Positions 7,893 to 16,696 of a stretch of DNA of 47,109 nt are shown here, piece by piece. The stretch's first letter is position 1; the number at the start of each line of letters is the position of its first letter. The notes below the pieces were generated by a model. The model was not told where the DNA came from. It was given only the letters and a program-made list of their open reading frames with translations, and did not search any database. The position numbers and the translations under genes were made by a program. This DNA is from Acidobacteriota bacterium (lineage in GTDB: Bacteria; Acidobacteriota; Vicinamibacteria; Vicinamibacterales; UBA8438), in assembly GCA_011523845.1 (NCBI GenBank), contig WTFV01000169.1:1-47109 (forward strand), read 5' to 3'.

Positions 7893-8972
7893 CTACGGCG
7901 CAGACTCCTCCACCGCCCGCCGGATGGCCGGCACGAGGTCGCAGCCGATCAGGTCGTCCAGCTCGCGCCGATGGCTCCGCCGGCCCGCACCCGGATTCGG
8001 CGACGACGTGACGACGATTACGGCATCGAGGTCGGGGATCACGAAGATGAACTGTCCCCCGTAGCCCCACGCGTAGTACGTCGGATGTCCGGCGAACGTT
8101 CGCATCCACCAGCCGTACCCATATTGCCGGCGGCTGAACCGCGACCGCGTGCGCGGGATTGTCGACTCGCGGATCCACTCGCGCGAGATCACCTGCCCCC
8201 CGTCGCCCGTCCCGCCGCGCCGAAAGAGGTTGCCGACGGCGATCATCGCCCGCGGGGTCAGCGCCATCTCGTTGCCGCCCATGTAGATTCCCTGCGGATC
8301 GCGGGTCCACACGGGCAGCGTGATGTCGAGCGGCCGCGCCAGATAGCGCCGGCCGAACTCCAGCGTGCTCATGCCGCTGGCCCGCGTCAGGATCGCGGAC
8401 AGCAGGTGCGTGCTCCCCGTGCTGTAGATCATCCGACCGCCGGGCCGGTCGACCAGCGGCCGGCTGAGTATGTGCCGCACCCAGTGCCGACTCTGCACCC
8501 AGCGCCCGTAGTTGCGGTTGGACGTCGTCTCGAGGCCCGACCGCATGGTCAGCAGATCCTCGACCGTGATGGACCGCATGATCGGATCCGCCTCCGCCAG
8601 CTCGTCCGGGAAGAAGTCGACGATCGGCTGATCGACGCCCTTCAGGTAGCCCCGGTCGACGGCGATCCCGACGAGGATCGCGATGAGCGTCTTCGAGGCC
8701 GACTTGAGGTTGGCCGAGCGTCGGGCCGACGCCCCGTTGAAATAGTGCTCCTCGACCAGCTCGCCGCCGACCGAGACCAGCAGGCTGCGCAGGCGCGGCA
8801 GGCGCGCCGCCCGTTCGAGAATCCTGGCCCGGTGTGCCGCATCGAGCGCAGGGACGTCGCTCGCGCCTGCCGTACGAGACCCGGCCGAGCCAACCAGCCA
8901 CAGCAAGGCGAACAGCGCGAGGCAGCCGCCCGCCACCCGCCGCCGTGCCCGCGGTGTGCGCCGCATCGGCAC
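7893..8972 (-). CDS. Serine hydrolase, beta-lactamase/PBP class C fold
   Basis: A 359-residue secreted protein (signal GGCLALFALLWLVGSAGS near 15-32). The beta-lactamase-related (class C, PF00144) motifs are present: SASK at 91-94 gives the nucleophilic serine and lysine, YST at 183-185 replaces the usual YxN, and WGYGGQF near 290 takes the place of the KTG/HxG motif. LLTMRSGLE and the YGYGWWMR segment are typical. The family includes D-aminopeptidases, esterases and penicillin-binding proteins; the substrate cannot be told. The start is GTG at 8972 or ATG at 8966, neither with a strong ribosome-binding site. It faces the same way as the cyclase but is 145 bases upstream of it. Confidence 0.86.
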   Translation of the reverse strand: MPMRRTPRARRRVAGGCLALFALLWLVGSAGSRTAGASDVPALDAAHRARILERAARLPRLRSLLVSVGGELVEEHYFNGASARRSANLKSASKTLIAILVGIAVDRGYLKGVDQPIVDFFPDELAEADPIMRSITVEDLLTMRSGLETTSNRNYGRWVQSRHWVRHILSRPLVDRPGGRMIYSTGSTHLLSAILTRASGMSTLEFGRRYLARPLDITLPVWTRDPQGIYMGGNEMALTPRAMIAVGNLFRRGGTGDGGQVISREWIRESTIPRTRSRFSRRQYGYGWWMRTFAGHPTYYAWGYGGQFIFVIPDLDAVIVVTSSPNPGAGRRSHRRELDDLIGCDLVPAIRRAVEESAP

Positions 8973-9033
8973 ATTCTATCGGCCAAATGGACCTCGATGA
9001 TGCACGTCGAACCGAAAAGCCGGCGGCTCGGGG

Positions 9034-9225
9034 CTACGAATCGCGCCCGCCGAGAATGACGTGGTGGTACAGGAGCCCCGAGAGCATGGCCCCGATCACC
9101 GGTCCCGTCCAGTACACCCAGTGCGTGTCCCGGACCCCGCCGGCACGCGCCGGACCGAAGCTACGGGCCGGGTTCATCGAGGCGCCTGATATGGGACCGC
9201 CCAGCAGGATCTCCGAGCGCCGGCG
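9034..9225 (-). pseudogene. C-terminal remnant of an aquaporin / MIP channel
   Basis: The minus strand reads [15 protein letters not shown], then [20 protein letters not shown], and ends at TAG 9034-9036. This is the second half-helix of a major intrinsic protein with its NPA box and conserved Arg, plus the last membrane helix. Upstream the frame meets a stop at 9226-9228 and the remaining four helices and first NPA box are missing; the opposite strand is soon occupied by yccF. About 60 of the usual 230 residues remain, so it cannot form a channel. The loss of the front part suggests a deletion or rearrangement at about 9210-9360. Confidence 0.8.
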
Positions 9226-9365
9226 TCAGAATCGCAAGGCGCAACGCCCGGTACCCTGCCGCTGACTTTCCTGCTCCAGGACCGGCTCGGAGGCCTCTGG
9301 TTGGGGCGGGGCACATGGCGGGGTATCCTGACGTCGGACGGTCCGGAACACGCGGAGGGGGACCG

Positions 9366-9782
9366 ATGAGCACCATCGGCAACATCATCTGGATACTGCT
9401 CGGCGGCATCTGGATGAGCATCGGCTGGGTAATCGCCGGGCTGATCATGTACGTGACCGTAATCGGCATCCCCTGGGGACGGTCGTGCTTCGTCATCGCC
9501 CGCTTCACGTTGTTTCCGTTCGGGCACGAAGCCGTGTCGCGAAGGCGGGTGTCGGGACAGGAAGACATCGGCACCGGGGCCGCCGGCATGCTGGGCAACA
9601 CCGTCTGGCTGCTGCTGGCCGGGTGGTGGCTCGCCCTGTGCCACGTGGCGACGGGCCTGATCGTATGCCTGACGGTGATCGGGATCCCGTTCGGCATGCA
9701 ACACTTCAAGCTCGCGGGAATCTCGCTGATGCCGGTGGGCAAGACCATCGTGCCGAAGGAGATGGCCGCACGGCTGCGGTAG
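9366..9782 (+). CDS. yccF: YccF domain-containing inner-membrane protein
   Basis: A 138-residue membrane protein made of two similar halves, each ending in a VIGIP motif (VIGIPWGRSCF and VIGIPFGMQHFK). This internal duplication is the hallmark of the YccF domain. Residues about 5-40 and 75-115 are hydrophobic and probably span the membrane. The start at 9366 follows a purine-rich GGAGGGGG at 9353-9360. The function of YccF is not established. A hypothetical membrane protein begins 20 bases downstream, so the two may be co-transcribed. Confidence 0.88.
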   Translation: MSTIGNIIWILLGGIWMSIGWVIAGLIMYVTVIGIPWGRSCFVIARFTLFPFGHEAVSRRRVSGQEDIGTGAAGMLGNTVWLLLAGWWLALCHVATGLIVCLTVIGIPFGMQHFKLAGISLMPVGKTIVPKEMAARLR

Positions 9783-9801
9783 CATCTGTGCGGCCGGGCC
9801 C

Positions 9802-10305
9802 GTGCCGACGACGACTCCGACATCGTCCCTGGTCGCGCTGACCATCTGGACCGCTCTCGCCCTCTACGTCGCCGGAGAGCACGGCCGCGCCCGGCGGCCG
9901 GCGGCATCATGGGCGCGGCCGGTCTGGCTGCTCGGCGCGCTCGCCTATCTCGGGCACGTCGCGGCGGCTTTCGGCATTCATCACGACTGGAGCCACTCCG
10001 CGGCGTACGCCCACATCGCGACCCGCACGGACGCGCTGCTCGGACTCGACTGGGGTGGCGGCGTCTGGGTGAACTACGCCTTCACGGCGATCTGGATCGG
10101 GGAAGGGCTCTGGTGGCAGCTCCGTCCGACCCACTACGAAGGGCGACCCCGCTTCTGGCGCTTGGCCGTCCGCACCGTCTTCCTGTTCATGATCGCCAAC
10201 GGCGCGGTGATCTTCGTGGAAGGCCCCCGGCGCCTGCTGGGGATCAGCGTGCTGATTGCGCTCGTTCTGATCTGGAGTCGCGAGACGCGACCTCGCAAGA
10301 AATGA
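9802..10305 (+). CDS. Hypothetical four-helix membrane protein
   Basis: A 167-residue protein with hydrophobic stretches near 9-25, 38-58, 85-105 and 128-158, consistent with four membrane helices. His residues cluster between helices 2 and 3 (IHHDWSHSAAYAH), which could bind metal or haem, but no family is recognised. Start is GTG at 9802. The gene is 20 bases downstream of yccF on the same strand. The C-terminus ends in a basic tail (RETRPRKK). Confidence 0.65.
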   Translation: MPTTTPTSSLVALTIWTALALYVAGEHGRARRPAASWARPVWLLGALAYLGHVAAAFGIHHDWSHSAAYAHIATRTDALLGLDWGGGVWVNYAFTAIWIGEGLWWQLRPTHYEGRPRFWRLAVRTVFLFMIANGAVIFVEGPRRLLGISVLIALVLIWSRETRPRKK

Positions 10306-10402
10306 GCGGTGATGGGCGAGTTGGCGGTGGAACGGGATCTTCTTCTGCGCAGGTTGGAGCGTGTTGGAACGCTGAACCGGGCACGAGGGCAACAATGCGC
10401 GC

Positions 10403-11308
10403 ATGCCCGAAATCGATACGCTGTTGGCCCATCTGTCGCCGTCGCTTACATCCCGGACGGAGGACATCGCCGTCGAGGCGCTCGGCTACATCTTGAGCAA
10501 GTACCCCAGTTCCAGGGAAGGACTGGACGACATTGTCCGATCCGGAGTCGCGAACGTGAAACCGGTCGCACAGGTGCGAACCCAGGTCAGCGGGCGGGAC
10601 GGGACACGCCCCGATCTCGTTGGACTTGATGAGGGCGAAACAGAACGCGTACTCGTTGAGGCCAAGTTCTGGGCTGACCTGACACCTCGACAGCCGGCCG
10701 CCTATCTTGACCGGCTGGCGGACGACGGGCCGGCAGCGCTGTTGTTTGTCGCCCCCGAGGAGCGAATTGCCAGCCTGTGGCGTGCGCTACGGAGCTCAGC
10801 AGAGCAAGCCGGCAAGCGGCTGTCTGACGTTGACGCCGAACGAAAGTGCACGCACGTTGACGACACTCAACGACATCTGTTGCTGGTCAGTTGGACCGGC
10901 CTGCTGGACAGAATGGCCGCGCGGACGAGAGGTGAGCCGGAGGCCGAAGCCGACATCTTGCAACTGAGAGGACTCGCCGATTCTGCGGACGAAGGACGAT
11001 TCCTTCCTATCCATCGTAAAGACATTAGCCCCGATTCCTCCCGCCACATGCGGGACCTGAAACGCCTCATCGATGCTGCGACGGAACGAGGAATTGCACA
11101 CGGATGGGCATCTCGAAAGGGCTTGAACCGGACGCCGCGTCCTTACGGCTACGGTCGGTACTTGATGCTCGGTGATCGTTGTGTATGGTTTGGCGTCAAT
11201 ACTGAACGGTGGGAACGAGATGGCAAGACCCCGCTGTGGCGCTCGCCTTCCACATCACCCACGCCGGAGCCTGGGTCGGCGCCGGTATCACCCGGGCAGG
11301 CGCGATAG
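10403..11308 (+). CDS. PD-(D/E)XK superfamily nuclease-like protein, orphan
   Basis: A 301-residue protein with a PD-(D/E)XK core: Glu20/Glu25 in the first helix, RPDLVG with Asp71, then ERVLVEAKFW with Glu86 and Lys88. This is the expected order for restriction-like or repair nucleases. Residues 95-200 are mainly helical and of unknown role. The last 25 residues are Ser/Pro-rich and look poorly conserved, so the true end may have been altered by a frameshift. There is no adjacent methyltransferase or partner; a membrane protein precedes it and a convergent gene follows. The less GC-rich, less biased codon use hints at acquisition from elsewhere. A role in defence is plausible but not shown. 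Confidence 0.65.
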   Translation: MPEIDTLLAHLSPSLTSRTEDIAVEALGYILSKYPSSREGLDDIVRSGVANVKPVAQVRTQVSGRDGTRPDLVGLDEGETERVLVEAKFWADLTPRQPAAYLDRLADDGPAALLFVAPEERIASLWRALRSSAEQAGKRLSDVDAERKCTHVDDTQRHLLLVSWTGLLDRMAARTRGEPEAEADILQLRGLADSADEGRFLPIHRKDISPDSSRHMRDLKRLIDAATERGIAHGWASRKGLNRTPRPYGYGRYLMLGDRCVWFGVNTERWERDGKTPLWRSPSTSPTPEPGSAPVSPGQAR

Positions 11309-11381
11309 GCATCGAATCATCCACGAGTCCGAGCTGACGGACCCGAGAACCTTGCCGGCGCCCGGTGCTCAATGGCTTGGT

Positions 11382-11888
11382 TCACTGGCCCAGCGGGGCG
11401 CTCTCGCGGATTGCCTCTCGGCACTCCGGTGGCAACTGGGCTTCAACGTCAACCGTTGCTCCACACGGGACATCGAGGTCCGACGTGTGCAGCTTCACCA
11501 TGCATTGGACCAATGGTGACATCGTGAAGCGCAGGGCGTCGGTCGTCGCGCGCAGGGCTCTAACCGTCCCGGTCAACGTGCTGGTCGTGGTGTTCAAGGC
11601 GCCGATCGAAATATTCAGGGCTTCGACGGCGGTGTTCAGGGACTCCGCCGTCGTGTTCGCGGTATCAATGGCCAACTCGAAGCCCGCGACGGCCTCCGTC
11701 GTGAGGGCCGTTGCCTTGACTTCGTTGACGATCTCGCGAACCTCCCGGACTTCCCGTTTGGTTGCCAAGGTGGACGACAGATGCCACGTTCCGCTGATGA
11801 CGGCGAACAGGACCGTCAACGCGGCCGCATTCTCCTTCATCCATGGCTTCCACGCGTTCAGGCCCATAGTCTCGTCGAGATCCAGCAC
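11382..11888 (-). CDS. Hypothetical membrane-anchored coiled-coil protein
   Basis: A 168-residue protein. A single membrane segment (AAALTVLFAVISGTWHLSS, about 22-40) is followed by a long helical region rich in Thr, Ala, Val and Glu (about 42-125) with heptad-like spacing, then a short tail with Cys residues. No family is recognised. GTG at 11888 starts the open frame; an ATG at 11867 (MGLNAWKPWMKENAA) is a good alternative. It begins 21 bases after the stop of the glycosyltransferase gene on the same strand and may share its transcript. Confidence 0.55.
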   Translation of the reverse strand: MLDLDETMGLNAWKPWMKENAAALTVLFAVISGTWHLSSTLATKREVREVREIVNEVKATALTTEAVAGFELAIDTANTTAESLNTAVEALNISIGALNTTTSTLTGTVRALRATTDALRFTMSPLVQCMVKLHTSDLDVPCGATVDVEAQLPPECREAIRESAPLGQ

Positions 11889-11909
11889 GGGTTCCGACTG
11901 GAGGCGAGC

Positions 11910-13235
11910 CTAGAATCGCGAACCCGGAGAGACGACACCATCCGCCGGCCCCGGGCAGATTCGCCGGTACACCTCGGCCGCGCGACGCGCCATGACCTCT
12001 GCCGTGTAGTGCTCCCGCACCGCGGCGGCGGCGCGCGTTCCCAGCGTGGCGCGCGATGCCTCGTCCGTGCGCAACCGCAGCAACTCGGTCATCAGCGCCT
12101 CGACGTCTTCCGACCGAATCAGCACTCCCCCGCCCGTGCGCTCGATCAGCTCGACGTAGGTGCCCCGTCCGGCTGCGACGACGGGGACGCCGCACGCCAT
12201 CGCTTCGACCAGGGGCAACCCCTTGGGATCGTCGTAGGTCGCCGGCACCGCGAATACGTCGAGGCGCTGCAGGAACGCCACCTTGTCGTCGAGCTCCAGC
12301 ACGCCCCGGTAGTGAATCTCGCCTTCGAGACGCCACTCGCGGACCTGGCGCATCATTCCGTCCAGGTACGCGCGGTGCTCCGGGCCGAGATAGCCAGCCA
12401 ACTCCAGGCGGCAGCCCTCGAGTTCGCCCTGCTCGCGTAGGCGGTGGTAGGCGTCGCAGAGGAGATGGATGCCCTTCTCGGGTGCGATGCGTCCGAGGTA
12501 GCCCACCGTGAAGGGCCGCAATTCGTGGCGAGAGGCCGGCGGATAGCCGTCGACGTTGATGCCGAGCGGGACGACGTCGAGCTTCGCGCCGGGAATCCGC
12601 AGGTACTGCGCCATGTGGCCGGCGTAGTAGTCGCTGACCGCCACGAACCGGTCGACCGACTGCGCGTGCTCCCGTATGAGCGCCAGCGCGCGCGAGTGGT
12701 ACGGCTCGTCGAGATGCTCGAGGAAGATGTCCTCCCCTTGCAGCGTGCAGCAGATCGCGCAGCCGATCGCCTCCTTCAGCGCAGGCGCCAGCGAGATCAG
12801 CATCGAGTTGGAGATGTCGATCACGTCCGGTCGCGGCTCCGAGCGCAGCCAGTGGACCAGCTTGTCGACCTCCTTGCGCTGATGGCCGTCCCGTCCCTCG
12901 AGCACCGAGACGGTCAGCTCGCCCAGTTGCTCCGGCTGCGTCTGCACGCCGCGCTGCGAAACCGCGCGCAGCAGCCACGGCGCCTCCCACAGGCGGTCGA
13001 TCAGCCACGGCGTGCCGCGGAAGAGCGCGGAGTACTGCTCCAGGTAGACGCTGATGCCGCCGAAGAAGACCCGGTGCTCGCTGACGCTGGGTTCGTCCGT
13101 GCGCGGAGGCGTGTAGAGGGGCACGAGAAGCACGTCGTGCCCCAACTGCCGCAGGGACTTCGCCAGCGTGTTGTCGCGGATGCAGCTTCCGCAGTACATG
13201 CCGCCGGCCCCGGCTGTGATCGAGATGATGCGCAT
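11910..13235 (-). CDS. Glycosyltransferase family 4
   Basis: A 441-residue GT-B fold glycosyltransferase. The amino end (ITAGAGGMYCGSCIRDNTLA) is characteristic of a subgroup with a CGSC motif in the donor-side loop. VGYLGRIAPEKGIHLL near 265-280 begins the second Rossmann domain, and DDPKGLPLVEAMACGVPVV near 350-368 carries the ExxxxxxxE-type nucleotide-sugar motif. It would transfer a sugar from an activated donor to a cell-envelope or capsule acceptor in the cytoplasm; acceptor and sugar cannot be told. No signal peptide. Start ATG at 13235 is at the first conserved strand (MRIISITAG). Confidence 0.9.
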   Translation of the reverse strand: MRIISITAGAGGMYCGSCIRDNTLAKSLRQLGHDVLLVPLYTPPRTDEPSVSEHRVFFGGISVYLEQYSALFRGTPWLIDRLWEAPWLLRAVSQRGVQTQPEQLGELTVSVLEGRDGHQRKEVDKLVHWLRSEPRPDVIDISNSMLISLAPALKEAIGCAICCTLQGEDIFLEHLDEPYHSRALALIREHAQSVDRFVAVSDYYAGHMAQYLRIPGAKLDVVPLGINVDGYPPASRHELRPFTVGYLGRIAPEKGIHLLCDAYHRLREQGELEGCRLELAGYLGPEHRAYLDGMMRQVREWRLEGEIHYRGVLELDDKVAFLQRLDVFAVPATYDDPKGLPLVEAMACGVPVVAAGRGTYVELIERTGGGVLIRSEDVEALMTELLRLRTDEASRATLGTRAAAAVREHYTAEVMARRAAEVYRRICPGPADGVVSPGSRF

Positions 13236-13331
13236 GGAACTCCGGCCCGCGTCGGCGCCCGCACGGCGGACTCGCCGCGTGGTGCGATGGTGGCGCGATT
13301 ATAGCGTTGCCCGGGACGATCGGTCCGACGT

Positions 13332-13814
13332 TCATCCGTCGGCGCGTGTGAGCAGCCTCGCAAGCGCGAGCAGCACGATGGCGAGCCCCGCCGCGCTTGC
13401 GGCCACGGTGACGGCGGAAACAGCCGCCTGGCCGCCGACCGCCGTGACCGCCGGCACGAAACGCAGCTCGGCCAGCCAGGCGGCGGCGGCCGGCGGCACG
13501 GACGCAAGCGCACCGGCGGCGACCGGCGCCATGGCGGCCAGGGCCGCCAGCTCCATCACCGTGATGGGCCGCAAGGCGCGTTCGGCGGCGGCGCGGCGGG
13601 CCCGGATTCGCGCCATCCACCAGATGCGGCCGGCGGCGGCCGGCGGCGGGTCGGCCGGCAGGTAACGCCGGTCGCGGCGGAGCGCCCCGGCGACCAGGGC
13701 GACGTCGCGGCAGACGGGGCACGCCGCTGCATGCGCCCGCAGTCCTTCCGGCCAATCGCCCGCGCTCGCCGCGCGCGCGGTGTCCGACTCGCGTGAACAG
13801 CGCCATCTCATCAT
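13332..13814 (-). CDS. Anti-sigma factor with putative zinc finger
   Basis: A 160-residue protein. Residues 28-35 read HAAACPVC, the HxxxCxxC of a ZAS-type zinc-binding anti-sigma domain. The remainder has two hydrophobic stretches (about 85-105 and 135-155) that would anchor it in the membrane. The ATG at 13812-13814 overlaps the sigma factor stop in an ATGA, so the two are translated in coupled fashion, as expected for an ECF sigma factor and its antagonist. Two adjacent ATG codons make the exact start uncertain by one residue. Confidence 0.78.
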   Translation of the reverse strand: MMRWRCSRESDTARAASAGDWPEGLRAHAAACPVCRDVALVAGALRRDRRYLPADPPPAAAGRIWWMARIRARRAAAERALRPITVMELAALAAMAPVAAGALASVPPAAAAWLAELRFVPAVTAVGGQAAVSAVTVAASAAGLAIVLLALARLLTRADG

Positions 13815-14389
13815 GACCGCCTCCCCGCGGGTGCTCCCTCCGGGGCAAGCCCGCGAGCGCGGAGCTCCCGCGCCATCCTGTGCCTGGCGCGGAACAGCAG
13901 CGGCCGAATGCTCAGCCGGCTCAGACCCAGGACCTCGGCCATCTCCCGGTGCTGCATCCCCTCGACGTAGGCGAGCCAGAGCAGCGCCCGCTGGCGCGGC
14001 GTCAGGACATCGAATACTACCCCGACGTCGCCGCGCAATTGCAGCCGCCGCTCGACGCCTCCGTCGACCGGCTCGCGCGATTCCCGCGGCGGGCCGCCCT
14101 CCCGGCGCGCCCGCCGGTAGTGGTCGCGGTACAGGTTGGTGGCGACGCGAAACAGGTAGCGCCGCCGTCCGTCCGAGTCCGCGGGCGCGGCCGCTGCGGC
14201 GAGCATGCGGCAGTAGGCCTCCTGCGCCAGGTCGTCGGCAAGGGCGAGGTTTCCCGACAGCCGTGTCAGGTACCCCCGCAAGGGATGCACCGTGGCGTCG
14301 TAGAACCGGACGAACTCGGACTCGTCCATCGAAAGACGCCCCTCGGTCGCCGCACGCGGGCCGGTCGCCGTCAGGACGTCCTCCGGCAT
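13811..14389 (-). CDS. RNA polymerase sigma factor, ECF (sigma-70 family)
   Basis: A 192-residue ECF sigma factor. Region 2 covers about 25-90 (FYDATVHPLRGYL, then LADDLAQEAYCRML, which is the -10 recognition core). Region 4 covers about 125-180 (VLTPRQRALLWLAYVEGMQHREMAEVLGLS and the helix-turn-helix after it). It would redirect RNA polymerase to a specific regulon, held off by the anti-sigma factor encoded next. ATG at 14389 gives about 20 extra residues; an in-frame ATG at 14329 (MDESEFVRFYD), preceded by GAGGGG, matches the family start better. The signal it responds to is unknown. Confidence 0.9.
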   Translation of the reverse strand: MPEDVLTATGPRAATEGRLSMDESEFVRFYDATVHPLRGYLTRLSGNLALADDLAQEAYCRMLAAAAAPADSDGRRRYLFRVATNLYRDHYRRARREGGPPRESREPVDGGVERRLQLRGDVGVVFDVLTPRQRALLWLAYVEGMQHREMAEVLGLSRLSIRPLLFRARHRMARELRARGLAPEGAPAGRRS

Positions 14390-14392
14390 GGA

Positions 14393-14869
14393 TCAGTCGG
14401 CCGGCCCCGCCGGCGCGCTCCGGGCGGACGCGGCGTCCGCATCGAGGAGCCCCCACGACCTCGACAACCGGTACGAGACACCGGAGGCGGCCAGGAAGCC
14501 CGCGCCGAGCGCCAGCACCATGACCGCGAAACCGAGCGCACCTTCGTCCCGATAGAGCCCGTGAAGGACCAGCAGTCCGACGCCGAGGCAGCAGAGGACG
14601 GCGCCGACCGAGGTGGTGGCGATTATGCGCCGCCGCGGGTCCGCGCGCGGCGGCGGCGTCGAGAGGGTATCGAGCAGCTTCCGCCCGGACTCCGACTCCA
14701 GATAGGCCATGGCCTCCTGACCGGTGTCCAGCTTGTCGATCAGCCGGCGGGCGGTCTCCGCCCGCAGCTCTTCCTTGCGACTGTTCTCGCGGCTGACGAT
14801 CCAGACGATGGTCCCGATCATCGCGAAGAGCGCGAACGGGATCAGTCCCTCGAAAAACTGTTCGTCCAT
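14393..14869 (-). CDS. Hypothetical membrane protein in a sigma/anti-sigma operon
   Basis: A 158-residue protein. The start at 14869 is preceded by GGGAGG at a good distance. One membrane helix is near 10-27 (IPFALFAMIGTIVWIV), a soluble helical part follows (30-75, RKEELRAETARRLIDKLDTG), and two more helices lie near 85-105 and 113-132. No family is recognised. Its stop lies three bases before the sigma factor start, so it is the first gene of the operon and may be a membrane sensor or a target regulator; this is inference from position. Confidence 0.72.
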   Translation of the reverse strand: MDEQFFEGLIPFALFAMIGTIVWIVSRENSRKEELRAETARRLIDKLDTGQEAMAYLESESGRKLLDTLSTPPPRADPRRRIIATTSVGAVLCCLGVGLLVLHGLYRDEGALGFAVMVLALGAGFLAASGVSYRLSRSWGLLDADAASARSAPAGPAD

Positions 14870-15117
14870 CCTTGCCTCCCACGGGGCGCGCAGCAGGCGC
14901 CCCCCGGCGCCGATTACCGCGCCCCTGATTGCAGGACGAACCAGCGGCACGATCGGTTAGCATCGAACGGGGGGTGGCGGCCGACCGCGGCGCCACTCGT
15001 GCGGCTGCAGCATCGCCGCGGGAGAGCGCCGGCCGCGACGGCAGCACGAGAGAACGCGCACCGGGCCGCGCCGCGGCCACGAGAACACTCACCCGGCCGC
15101 AGCGCCGCCGCGAGCAT

Positions 15118-16479
15118 TCACTCGGCCGCGATGCAGTAGAGGAACTGCCGCCCGCGCAGGTAGATCTCTCCCCCGACAACGGCCGGCGAGGCGTCGAAGC
15201 CGTCATCGAGGCGATTCATCGAGAGGATCTCGAACTCGGGTCCGGCCTTCGCCACGAGGGTGACCCCGTCGCGGCTCGTGACGTAGAGGCGGCCGGCCGC
15301 GATGACCGGCGAGGCGTAGACGTCGCGGATGCCGGACAGCCGCACGGGACCGTAGAGGTTCCGCCCGGTGGCGGCGTCGTAGGCCGAGAGCACGCCGGAG
15401 TTGCTCTTGGTGAAGTACAGGATGCCGTCGTGCAGGACCGGGGACGGGACGTAGGGCGTGTCGCGCTCCAGCGACCAGACGATGCCGCGGCCGCGCGAGA
15501 TGTTTCCGCGCGCCGACGAGAGGTCGACGGCGTAGAGCCGGTTGCCGCGATAGCCGCTCATCAGGTAGGCGATGCCGCCGGCGGCGACCGGCGAGGGTAT
15601 GGCGTTCGTCGTCACCCCCTCGCCCTCCCACAGCAGCTCGCCGGTCTCGAAATCGTAGCCGCGCACGCCGTCCGTCGCACTGGTGACCACCTGGGCGCCG
15701 CCGGCGTGCTCGACGACGAGAGGCGTCGACCAGGACGTGCTCTCGTCCCGGTCGGTGCGCCACAACTCCACGCCGGTGCGCTTGTCGAGCGCGGTGACGA
15801 ACGACTGCCCCTCGTGGTCCCAGACGACGACGATCGCGTCGCCGTGCAGGGCCGGCGAGGCCCCCTCGCCGAAGCCCATGCGGATCCGCATGTCGCCGAA
15901 ATCGCGATCCCACAGCGGATTGCCGTCCAGGTCGTAGCAGTGGAGGCCGCGCGAGCCGAAGAAGGCGCAGACCACCTCGCCGTCGGTCACCGCCGACCCC
16001 GAGGCCCAGCTTCCCGTGTTGTGCCGCCCCTCGTGCGGCTGCTCGGTCACCGCGGTCCGCTCCCAGACCACGGAACCGTCGCGGCGGTCGATGGCCACGA
16101 TCACGAAGTTCAGCCGGTCGCCGGAGCGCACCGTGCCCATGAAGCGGCGGCGGAGGCGGGAGAAGAACCCGCCGCCCGAGTCGTCGCCTGGTCCGGCAGG
16201 AATGGCCGTAAGGACGAATACCCGGTCGCCCCAGACGACGGGCGACGCCTGGCCGAAGCCGGGAATCTCGACCTTCCAGCGCACGTTCTCGGTCTCGCTC
16301 CAGCTCGACGGCGGGTCGCCGGCGGGCGCCGCCCCCGTGGCGAGCGGTCCGCGCCATTGCGGCCAGCTCGCATCGGCGGCCACGTCGGACTGAGCGGCGG
16401 CGGGCGCAGCCGGACCCGCCAGGAAGGCCAGCGCGAGCGCGGCTACGAGCAAGCGGCACGGAAAGTTCTTCATCGCCAT
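15118..16479 (-). CDS. Secreted PQQ-binding-like beta-propeller protein
   Basis: About 450 residues in the mature reading. ATG at 16479 or 16473 precedes a signal peptide (CRLLVAALALAFLAGPAAPAAA); the open frame extends further upstream but without a credible start. The body is a PQQ-like (BamB/PQQ_2) propeller: WPQWRGPLATG at the start of the mature protein, then repeated blades such as ALDKRTGVELWRTD, YDFETGELLWEG and YDAATGRNLYGP. WPQWRGP-type proteins are common in Acidobacteria and Planctomycetes; the known enzymes are quinone-dependent dehydrogenases but most of this subgroup are of unknown function, and I see no cofactor-binding residues that decide it. Confidence 0.87.
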   Translation of the reverse strand: MAMKNFPCRLLVAALALAFLAGPAAPAAAQSDVAADASWPQWRGPLATGAAPAGDPPSSWSETENVRWKVEIPGFGQASPVVWGDRVFVLTAIPAGPGDDSGGGFFSRLRRRFMGTVRSGDRLNFVIVAIDRRDGSVVWERTAVTEQPHEGRHNTGSWASGSAVTDGEVVCAFFGSRGLHCYDLDGNPLWDRDFGDMRIRMGFGEGASPALHGDAIVVVWDHEGQSFVTALDKRTGVELWRTDRDESTSWSTPLVVEHAGGAQVVTSATDGVRGYDFETGELLWEGEGVTTNAIPSPVAAGGIAYLMSGYRGNRLYAVDLSSARGNISRGRGIVWSLERDTPYVPSPVLHDGILYFTKSNSGVLSAYDAATGRNLYGPVRLSGIRDVYASPVIAAGRLYVTSRDGVTLVAKAGPEFEILSMNRLDDGFDASPAVVGGEIYLRGRQFLYCIAAE

Positions 16480-16514
16480 TTGTGTCAGCCTCGCGGGACG
16501 TCTCAGCATCAAGC

Positions 16515-16622
16515 AAGCGTACCGGATCGGAGGGCGCCAACCCCGCCGATGACCATCAGCCTGGTCCGTCGTCGGACGGCACGCCAAGCGTACCGGATCG
16601 GAGGGGCGCCAACACCCCGATG
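16515..16622. repeat. Pair of imperfect direct repeats, about 36 bp, 71 bp apart
   Basis: Copies begin at 16515 and 16586. Both contain aagcgtaccggatcggag followed by a G-run, cgccaac and ...ccgatg; the second has one extra G and a few changes. They lie between the divergent PQQ-like and FKBP genes. No protein reading is evident. Confidence 0.85.
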
Positions 16623-16696
16623 GCCAGGGCTGCGGTCACAGACCCGACACGACCCAACGAACAATCTCAATGATAGTGGGATAAGATCCGCCCACC

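Noticed and set aside
11665..13848. A 727-residue minus-strand frame over the glycosyltransferase
   Set aside because: It is the wrong frame; the glycosyltransferase reading has all conserved motifs.
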